From positions 1-64,000 of the forward strand of contig JAZRFE010000039.1 of NCBI GenBank assembly GCA_045661205.1: a DNA stretch of 64,000 bases, given 5' to 3'. The stretch is from HGM04593 sp045661205 (GTDB taxonomy: Bacteria > Bacteroidota > Bacteroidia > Bacteroidales > Bacteroidaceae). The notes under the pieces were generated by a model. That model saw only the letters and a list, made by a program, of their open reading frames with translations, did not search any database and was not told where the DNA came from. The translations under genes and the position numbers were made by a program. Positions within the stretch are counted from its first letter, which is position 1. Each line of letters begins with the position of its first letter. Below, piece by piece: positions 27,506-35,010 of this stretch.

Positions 27506-29650
27506 ATGTTTAATTCTGGAAACATATTCAAAAACGTTCTCGACAAGGCTGTTGTCGCTCTGTCGGCGTGTGTGGCATTGTGCTGCACATGCTGCACAGA
27601 GGACATCGATCGTTCGAACCGTTATACTTTTACCGGTGAGACTATCATTGATTACCTCGAGAATCGTTCGGAAACTTTCGGTAGTTTTCTTTATATTCTC
27701 AATAATGCTCGTATTGGAAAAGTGCCCGCCGATGGCGATCTCAGTAAAATGTCATCTGCACGCAACTTGTTGTCTACATACGGACATTACACATGTTTCG
27801 CTCCCAGCAATACTGCTATTGAGAATTATCTGAATCAGCAGTACGAGAAGTGGTTGGCCGATAGTACAGCATTGGCAAATGGCGAGATGGATCAAAAGGA
27901 TTTCCGCGATACAGGTATTCACAGCCCTCTCTTGGAAGACCTCTCCGACTCCATTTGTACCGAGATTGTCAAGAACCATGTACTTGAAAGAAGTTACAGA
28001 ACGATTGACCTCAGCGATGGCGCTTTCCCTTCACCCAACATGAACGATCGTTACATTACAATGACTTACATGGCGGATGAAAGTACAGGCGCAGTCTATC
28101 CTTTCCTCAACTATAGTGCAAAAATTGTAGTTGCCGATCAAGAGGTAGAGAATGGTATAATGCAGGAAATCGATGCTGTTATCAACCCTTCGACAGCTTT
28201 GTTGCCCGACCTCCTCATATCGCAGACAAAATATTTTGGTATTTGGTCTAAGATTTTGGAAATGACCGAGCTTGATACAGTTATGCGTCACATTGAGGAT
28301 ATGGAATATGCAAACGGAGGATTAGCAGGTGAAATGGTGACCGGCTCGCCCTATTTGGATGCGAACCCTCATCACAACACCAAATGTTTCTACCCTCCTG
28401 CCCGCAAGTTTAAGTACACTATGCTTGTTGAGCCCGACTCCATCTTTAAAAAGTGTGGTATCCCTGATGAAATTGCACTTATCGAGCGTTGCAAAGAGTG
28501 GTACGGTAACGAGGATGAAGGCGAATATACAAGCCCCAATAATGCTTTGTATAAGTTCGTAGCTTATCACATTCTCGATCGTCAGTTGCTCTATGCAAGT
28601 GGTACCGGTAGCGGTGGATTTATCATGGAGAACTTCTCCGGCTCATACAAGAGCGAGGATATGATGTACGGTTCACAATTCGACCGTAGCGACTACTTTG
28701 AAACTAAGCTTCCATACACACTAATGAAGGTGACACGTCCCTTTACCAGTGATGAGTACCATGCAGACTTGGTAATAAACTACACCACTCAAATGACCGA
28801 GTTGGCCGAGAAGATGACGGATAATATCAATATTCGTGTTTACTCGCCTTCGACTATCCTGGAATTCATGCCCGACTTTAAAGACGATGCTATGAATGGT
28901 CGTTTGCACCCCATTGACAAAGTTCTTGTCTACAACGAGGACTTGATGGTTGGTAGTGTATTGCGCGAGCGCATGCGTTGGGATTTCACTTCGTGGTTCC
29001 CCGAACTTACAAACAACAACGTTCGTTGGTACAACGCTACAAGCGAAGTGAACTGTTTCAAAATACCCGATGGTTATCTCGAGCGTGCAAAGTTCAGATC
29101 TACATCGAGCGAGAACTTCTATCTGTGTCCTCAGAATGGTTGGTACAACTATCAGGGTGACGAAATGCTCGCATCAGAGACATTTGATATAGAGTATCGC
29201 ATGCCTTACGTTCCTGCCGGAACATACGAGTTGCGTTTCGGTTACACACGTTACCCCAATCGTAGCGTTGTTCAGTTCTACATCGACGGCAAGCCTGCCG
29301 GTATCCCCGTCGACCTTAAAAGAAGCGACGACACTGAGGCGTTCATCGGTTGGATAGCCGACTCCGAACTCGAAGATGAGCAAGCTATTGCCGAGAATGA
29401 TAAAGAGATGCACAACCGTAATTGGATGAAGGCTCCCGCCTCGTACAAGGTTGCAAGTACAATAAATGCACGCGAATCGAATATTCCCATGCGCTATGTG
29501 TTGGGTATATTCCACCTGACAGAAGGTGATCACTGGTTCCGCATGAAGAACGTGCTCGAGGCTAAAGATACACAAGGACAACACGACTACTTCGAGATTG
29601 TCCCCAAAATGGTGATTTCCGATCCCAGCAAGCCCGAGGACCGCTACTGA
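27506..29650 (+). CDS. FAS1-domain surface lipoprotein with carbohydrate-binding-like C-terminus (paralogue B)
   Basis: A 714-residue lipoprotein with the same plan as the preceding gene: lipidated Cys30 followed by TED, two FAS1 modules (YTCFAPSNTAIENYL, NALYKFVAYHILDRQ, HPIDKVLVYN) and a beta-sandwich-like end (VPAGTYELRFGYTRYPNRS, YIDGKPAGIPVDL, EGDHWFRMKN). Long near-identical stretches (CTEDIDxSNRYTFTGET, QYEKWLADSTALANGEMD, SDPSKPED at the C-terminus) show that the two arose by tandem duplication and then diverged, mostly in the middle of the protein. It lies 21 bp after paralogue A and 29 bp before the next gene. Confidence 0.85.
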   Translation: MFNSGNIFKNVLDKAVVALSACVALCCTCCTEDIDRSNRYTFTGETIIDYLENRSETFGSFLYILNNARIGKVPADGDLSKMSSARNLLSTYGHYTCFAPSNTAIENYLNQQYEKWLADSTALANGEMDQKDFRDTGIHSPLLEDLSDSICTEIVKNHVLERSYRTIDLSDGAFPSPNMNDRYITMTYMADESTGAVYPFLNYSAKIVVADQEVENGIMQEIDAVINPSTALLPDLLISQTKYFGIWSKILEMTELDTVMRHIEDMEYANGGLAGEMVTGSPYLDANPHHNTKCFYPPARKFKYTMLVEPDSIFKKCGIPDEIALIERCKEWYGNEDEGEYTSPNNALYKFVAYHILDRQLLYASGTGSGGFIMENFSGSYKSEDMMYGSQFDRSDYFETKLPYTLMKVTRPFTSDEYHADLVINYTTQMTELAEKMTDNINIRVYSPSTILEFMPDFKDDAMNGRLHPIDKVLVYNEDLMVGSVLRERMRWDFTSWFPELTNNNVRWYNATSEVNCFKIPDGYLERAKFRSTSSENFYLCPQNGWYNYQGDEMLASETFDIEYRMPYVPAGTYELRFGYTRYPNRSVVQFYIDGKPAGIPVDLKRSDDTEAFIGWIADSELEDEQAIAENDKEMHNRNWMKAPASYKVASTINARESNIPMRYVLGIFHLTEGDHWFRMKNVLEAKDTQGQHDYFEIVPKMVISDPSKPEDRY

Positions 29651-29679
29651 TTTATAGAATAAATTAAATTTAAATAATT

Positions 29680-31563
29680 ATGAATAGAAAATTAAAACAT
29701 GGAATGTCAATGGCTATCGCCATCTTGAGTGCGCTGTTCATAAACACAGCTTGTACCGAAGAGTGGGATGACCATTACAAGGACAATGGCACCAACCTTG
29801 GTGTCAATGGCAAGACATCAATTCTTGACAAAATCAGAGAGGATGATGACCTTGATGATTTTTGCGAGGTGTTGGATTCAATGAATATCGTCGATAAGTA
29901 CGGTAAACTTGTCAATTTCGCCGATTCATTGTTCAATCAGTCGCGTGTCTACACTTTGTGGGCTCCTGTCGATGATTCTTTCGATAAAGAGCAGTGGTTG
30001 AAGATGCTCAAAGCCGATGTTGATACAATAACCGGCAGCATGAAAAAACCCAACCGTGACAAGGTTCTTGCACGTTTCGTAGGTTCACACGTAGCAGAGT
30101 ACATCAAGAATGCTTCGGGTGTTCTCGAGGATGATAACTACATCTATCTTATCAATCAGAAGATGATTCCTTTTGTAGGTGGTAAAGACGAAAATGCAAC
30201 TTATACATTCGACGGAATTCAGATTTCCGAGAAGAACATCCGCGTTTCAAACGGTCTTATCCACAAACTCGGTGGCTCGGTAGCTTATGCACCCAGCATC
30301 TGGGAGTATATCGAGACAGCCCAGAATGCCGATAGTGCTGCACAGTTCCTCTACTCTTTCAACCAGAGAGAGTTCAACCCCAATTTGAGTATCGAAGGTC
30401 CTACAGTAAACGGTGATATCACATACATCGACTCTGTATTTACCAACTCTAACCAGTGGCTCCAGCTCGGTTGGGACAAAACAACTGCCGGTTTCGGCGA
30501 TATTACAAAAGAGGACTCTTCTTATGTAGTATTCATACCTAGCAACAAAGTATGGGAAACAATGGTTCCCAAGCTCGAGAACTACTTCCGTTTCCACACC
30601 GCTAAGGGATCTAAAGATAGTGAAGAGGTGTACAACATTGCGAAGAGCATTAACGACTCTCTGACAGCATTCTATGCACGTAAGGTTCTCTTGAACTACA
30701 CCGTATTCAGCAACAACGACCAGCCTGTTCCCGGTATAGGCCACGTTACTCCTCTTGTACGCGACTCGTTGCTCTCTACTTATAGAGGTGGCAAGCGTCT
30801 TCTCTTTGCGAAGAGCGACCTTATGGATGGTGTTATCGACAGTGCTTCTTTGTCTAACGGTACATACTATTTGAAGGATAACTTCAACTACAACCCCTTC
30901 GACTTGTGGCATGACACAATCATTGTAGAGGCCGAGAACGGAGCATATCAGGGTATCACATTCGGTAATGATGCACCCAAGAACTTCGAGCAGAATGGTA
31001 AGGGCGCTGTGCATCGCTTTGTATCAAAGAATGATATTCACCATAGCATCGACGCAGAGAACAAGAAGAAGAACCTCATGTACATGGAACTTGCAGGTTC
31101 TGCCGAGACATCTACACAGTTGATGAGATGGTCAATCCCCGGAGTACTCTCTGGCAGCTATTATGTAGGTGTTGTTGTTGTTCCCGCACACATAGCATCA
31201 AAGGATTCAACAGCAAACACATTGTCAAAGAAAAACATGCTCACTTTCACCCTCAAGTGTAACCAGGCAGACGACATGAAGGCTGCTGCGGTTAAGAACC
31301 TTGCTCAGGTTAAACAGTTGGAGAACGACCCCACCGGTATTGACACTGTTTGGATGACAGAAAAGAATGATCCTACAAAACGTATGAAGGTTAAATTCCC
31401 TTATTCTGAGTATGGATTGACAAGACAGAATACTTCTGTTTACATAGAGGTACAGAACGTGGTTCCCCGTAATACAAACAAAGTGAACTACGATGCTACA
31501 TACGATCGTAAGTTGCGTATCGACCTTGTTATTCTGGAACCTGTTGAGAACGATGAGGAGTAA
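29680..31563 (+). CDS. FAS1-domain surface lipoprotein (fourth of the operon)
   Basis: A 627-residue lipoprotein (signal peptide ending in INTAC, Cys25, then Thr-Glu-Glu). It has a first fasciclin module (SILDKIREDDDLDDFCEVLD, VYTLWAPVDDSF, SNGLIHKLGG) and a second, more diverged one (YVVFIPSNKVWETM up to SNGTYYLKDN). From about residue 405 a separate C-terminal domain opens with IIVEAENGAYQG, which is like the start of CBM6/CBM35 or malectin-like sugar-binding domains, and continues with SIPGVLSGSYYVGVVVVP. It is distinct from paralogues A and B but shares their organisation. The second SusC gene follows after 15 bp. Confidence 0.8.
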   Translation: MNRKLKHGMSMAIAILSALFINTACTEEWDDHYKDNGTNLGVNGKTSILDKIREDDDLDDFCEVLDSMNIVDKYGKLVNFADSLFNQSRVYTLWAPVDDSFDKEQWLKMLKADVDTITGSMKKPNRDKVLARFVGSHVAEYIKNASGVLEDDNYIYLINQKMIPFVGGKDENATYTFDGIQISEKNIRVSNGLIHKLGGSVAYAPSIWEYIETAQNADSAAQFLYSFNQREFNPNLSIEGPTVNGDITYIDSVFTNSNQWLQLGWDKTTAGFGDITKEDSSYVVFIPSNKVWETMVPKLENYFRFHTAKGSKDSEEVYNIAKSINDSLTAFYARKVLLNYTVFSNNDQPVPGIGHVTPLVRDSLLSTYRGGKRLLFAKSDLMDGVIDSASLSNGTYYLKDNFNYNPFDLWHDTIIVEAENGAYQGITFGNDAPKNFEQNGKGAVHRFVSKNDIHHSIDAENKKKNLMYMELAGSAETSTQLMRWSIPGVLSGSYYVGVVVVPAHIASKDSTANTLSKKNMLTFTLKCNQADDMKAAAVKNLAQVKQLENDPTGIDTVWMTEKNDPTKRMKVKFPYSEYGLTRQNTSVYIEVQNVVPRNTNKVNYDATYDRKLRIDLVILEPVENDEE

Positions 31564-31578
31564 TGTATAATCAAGAGT

Positions 31579-34500
31579 ATGAAAATTAAAAAATCAACAA
31601 TGTATATGCGACAAATTATGCAAGCAATGGTGACATTGGCAGTGCTTATGTCATCTACCGCCACAGTTTCCGCTATGGTTACAGGCGGTAACGAAGCGAA
31701 CGATAGCGTTTCAGCGAAAGCCCAAAAGGCGGCTGCTGAAATTGTTGCAGCACGCAAAATAACAGGTACTGTTTATGATGCCGCAACTAAAGAACCTCTG
31801 CCCGGTGTTCGCGTACAGGGTACCGGACATAACAATGTCACAGCCATGACTAACGCCGAGGGTAAATATTCTTTGAACGTTCCCTCGTATGTTACTCTGC
31901 TTAACTTCTCAACACCCGGTTACGCTCTTGTTCAGCGTCCCGTGCAGGATAATGAAGTTATTGATGTTTACATTTATACAGACAAGTTCAGTTCAAAGTA
32001 TAATGAGGATATCATAATTACATCTACAAATAGTGCAAAAGTAAGCTACGGCCCCTCATTGACAATTGATACTGAGATTGCAAACAACCTCGGTGCCGAT
32101 GTTCGCACAATCACACGTTCGGGTACTCCCGCGGTGGGTGGCGCGATGTTCATCCGTGGTGTGAACTCTCTCAATGCCAACACACAGCCTTTGGTCGTTG
32201 TTGACGGTGTCATCTACGACTTGCAGGAGAACACAGGTGCTCTGCACATGGGTGCTTACAACAACATTCTTTCGGCTATCGACATCAACGATATCGACGA
32301 GTACCGCGTACTCAAGAATGCAACAGCTCTCTACGGTGCACGTGCTGCAAACGGTGTCATCCACATCACCACCAAACGTGGTAAGAGCATGGCTACACGT
32401 ATCAATGCAAACATTTACGGTGGTGTGACACTCACTCCCAACTTCACAGACATGATGAAGGCCGAGGAGTTCCGTCTCTATGCCAACGAAATGGTGGGTA
32501 CTTTGTCAAACACAAAGATGGCAGCCCTTCCCTTCTTGCAGAACAACCCCGACTACATGTACTATAACATGTACCACAACGAGACCAACTGGTCGGACTA
32601 TGTTTATCGCGAGGCTCTTACACAGAACTACAAGGTGAATGTAGAGGGTGGTGACGAGATTGCTATGTACAACTTCTCACTCGGTTACACAAATGCCGAG
32701 AGCGCATTGAAGGCTAACGACTTCAACCGTCTGAACATCCGCTTCAACTCGGATATTATATTGGCCGAGAACTTCACAACACGTTTCGATATCGGTTACA
32801 GCCGTGTTCAGCGTTCGTTGCTCGATGATGGTGTTGCCGAGAATTTCGTTGACGCTCCCATCTCTTCAATCGGTTTCCTTTCAATGATTAAGGCTCCTTT
32901 CCTCAGCCCCTACAAGTTCTCTCGTCTCGACCAGATAACATCTGCACTCGACGACTCTGACGTCTTTGCTTACGATGCTTTGCGTCTTGGTGGTGAGGGT
33001 AAAAGTGCTTATGGAAAGTCTTCTTACTACAACCCTCTTACTATCCTTGCAAAGGGTAAGGGTGAGAACAGAAACTTCCAGGAGTACACACAGTTTACAC
33101 TTAACATTGCTCCCGAGTACAAGATTGGTGACTTCAGAATCAGCGAGCTCTTCAACTACTCATTGCACCGTATGAGCGAGAAATACTATCTCCCTTATGC
33201 TAATAACGACAATGATTATGCATTCTATGTAGAGAACCTCAATCAACCTATTGAGAATGCTTTGGCATCATACTTCGGTAAAGAGTCTTCAATTACCAGC
33301 GACACACGTGTTTCTTGGAAAAAGACTTTCGGTGCACACAGCTTTGATGTATTTGGTGGCTTCCGTTACACAAACTTCCGCATCGACGGTAACTTCCTTT
33401 CAGCTAACAACTCTAAGAACGACAACGCCGTAAATATCGAGGCAGGTTTCTTCAACTTGAAGGTAGACGGTGAGAACAACCAGTGGAAGAACATGGCTTG
33501 GTACTTGAATGCCGACTATGATTACCTCAAACGTTACTTCTTGCAGGGTGCTGTTTCTATGGAGACATCTTCACGTTTCGGTAAGAAGGCCGAGGGCGCT
33601 ATCGGTTTTGCAGGTGTTAAATGGGGTCTCTTCCCCTCTTTGCAGGCTGCTTGGTTGGCATCTTCTGAGTCTTGGTTCAAGGTTCCCGGCATCAACTCTT
33701 TGAAACTTCGTGCAGGTTTCGACGCAGTTGGTAACGACGCTATCGACTATTTCGCAGCTCAAAGCTATTTGCAGGCTGTTAAGTACAACCAGCAGCACAT
33801 GGGTCTCGAACTCGGTAACGTAGAGAACGACGGTATCAAGTGGGAGACAACCGAGCGTTTCAACGTAGGTTTGGATGCTGTGTTGTTCAACGATCGCGTA
33901 GCTCTCTCATTCGATATGTACAAGGCTACAACTAAAGACCTTATCGTGAACAAGACATACCAGTACGTAACAGGTATGGGTACATATTGGAGCAACGGTG
34001 GTGAGATGGAGAACATCGGTCTCGAGGCTTCTATCAATGCTAAGCTCGTGAACACCAAAAACTTCACATGGGAGCTTGGTGCATCGGTAGGTCACTACAA
34101 GAACGAGATTACAGCTCTTGACGAGGCTATCAAGCCCACATCGGTTTACGGTGGTGAGGTTGTAACCAAGGTTGGCGAGTCTATCGGTGCCTTCTACGGT
34201 TACAAGACTGACGGTGTTATCGCGTCGGCTGCCGATGCTGCCGTAGCAGGTAAGGTGCTCGATGCAGATGGTAATGTTGTTGCCGAGCGTCATCTCTATC
34301 AGATAGATGCAACAGGTAAAGAGGAACTCTTCCAGGCCGGTGACATGAAGTTCGTTGATATGAACGGTGATGCTTGCATCGACGACAACGATAAGGTTGT
34401 TATCGGTAATCCTCATCCCGACCTCTTTGGTAACATCTTCTCTAAGTTCACATACAAGAACTGGCAGCTCGATGTTGTACTGAACTACTCTTTGGGTAAC

Positions 34501-34905
34501 GATGCTTACAACTACTATCGTCAGCAGCTCGAGAGCGGCAGCAACTTCTTCAACCAGACTAAAGCCGTGCTCAACCGTTGGTCATATGATGGTCAGGTGA
34601 CAAATGCACCGCGCATTGTTTATGGCGACCCCATGGGCAACAGCCGTTTCTCTGACCGTTGGATTGAGGATGCTTCTTACTTGCGCCTGAAAAAGATACA
34701 GATTGCTTACAACCTTCCTCTTGCTTTGAGCTGGTTGCAGGGTATCACCGTTTGGGGTGCAGCCGAGAACCTCCTTACCTTTACAAACTATCTGGGTAAC
34801 GATCCCGAGTTCTCAGTTAGCAACAACATATTGTATCAGGGTGTCGATGCAGGTCTGCTTCCCCAGAGCCGCAGCTTCCACCTGGGTGTAAAGGTTAACC
34901 TCTAA
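31579..34905 (+). CDS. SusC/RagA-type TonB-linked outer-membrane transporter (second copy)
   Basis: A 1108-residue SusC homologue. After a signal peptide (ending near TVSA) there is an unusual 25-residue Ala/Asn/Lys-rich linker, then the carboxypeptidase-regulatory-like domain (KITGTVYDAATKEPLPGVRV), a plug with FIRGVNSLNANTQPLVVVDG and DEYRVLKNATALYGARAANG, and the barrel ending in SFHLGVKVNL. In the plug signature it has EYRVLKNATAL where SusC proteins usually have a form like IEVLKDASA. It differs widely from the first SusC of the operon, so the operon probably has two separate import pores. The pairing SusD gene starts about 100 bp downstream, beyond a hairpin. Confidence 0.95.
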   Translation: MKIKKSTMYMRQIMQAMVTLAVLMSSTATVSAMVTGGNEANDSVSAKAQKAAAEIVAARKITGTVYDAATKEPLPGVRVQGTGHNNVTAMTNAEGKYSLNVPSYVTLLNFSTPGYALVQRPVQDNEVIDVYIYTDKFSSKYNEDIIITSTNSAKVSYGPSLTIDTEIANNLGADVRTITRSGTPAVGGAMFIRGVNSLNANTQPLVVVDGVIYDLQENTGALHMGAYNNILSAIDINDIDEYRVLKNATALYGARAANGVIHITTKRGKSMATRINANIYGGVTLTPNFTDMMKAEEFRLYANEMVGTLSNTKMAALPFLQNNPDYMYYNMYHNETNWSDYVYREALTQNYKVNVEGGDEIAMYNFSLGYTNAESALKANDFNRLNIRFNSDIILAENFTTRFDIGYSRVQRSLLDDGVAENFVDAPISSIGFLSMIKAPFLSPYKFSRLDQITSALDDSDVFAYDALRLGGEGKSAYGKSSYYNPLTILAKGKGENRNFQEYTQFTLNIAPEYKIGDFRISELFNYSLHRMSEKYYLPYANNDNDYAFYVENLNQPIENALASYFGKESSITSDTRVSWKKTFGAHSFDVFGGFRYTNFRIDGNFLSANNSKNDNAVNIEAGFFNLKVDGENNQWKNMAWYLNADYDYLKRYFLQGAVSMETSSRFGKKAEGAIGFAGVKWGLFPSLQAAWLASSESWFKVPGINSLKLRAGFDAVGNDAIDYFAAQSYLQAVKYNQQHMGLELGNVENDGIKWETTERFNVGLDAVLFNDRVALSFDMYKATTKDLIVNKTYQYVTGMGTYWSNGGEMENIGLEASINAKLVNTKNFTWELGASVGHYKNEITALDEAIKPTSVYGGEVVTKVGESIGAFYGYKTDGVIASAADAAVAGKVLDADGNVVAERHLYQIDATGKEELFQAGDMKFVDMNGDACIDDNDKVVIGNPHPDLFGNIFSKFTYKNWQLDVVLNYSLGNDAYNYYRQQLESGSNFFNQTKAVLNRWSYDGQVTNAPRIVYGDPMGNSRFSDRWIEDASYLRLKKIQIAYNLPLALSWLQGITVWGAAENLLTFTNYLGNDPEFSVSNNILYQGVDAGLLPQSRSFHLGVKVNL

Positions 34906-34942
34906 TGGAAATATAATCTGAGATATGAAATTTCCGCAGGCA

Positions 34943-34962
34943 GATACCGGGCAACCGGTATC
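34943..34962 (+). other. Intercistronic hairpin with GCAA tetraloop between second susC and susD
   Basis: A perfect 8-bp stem GATACCGG/CCGGTATC closed by a GCAA (GNRA) tetraloop. No T-run follows. It lies in the longest gap inside the operon (105 bp) and may set the ratio of SusC to SusD mRNA. Confidence 0.68.
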
Positions 34963-35010
34963 GCCGCGCGGGGTTCATTAAATAACTTGGAAAAACATAA
35001 TTCAACGAAA

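Noticed and set aside
34987..35010. TTG start for the second susD
   Set aside because: It would add eight polar residues before the signal peptide; the ATG at 35011 gives a normal lipoprotein signal.
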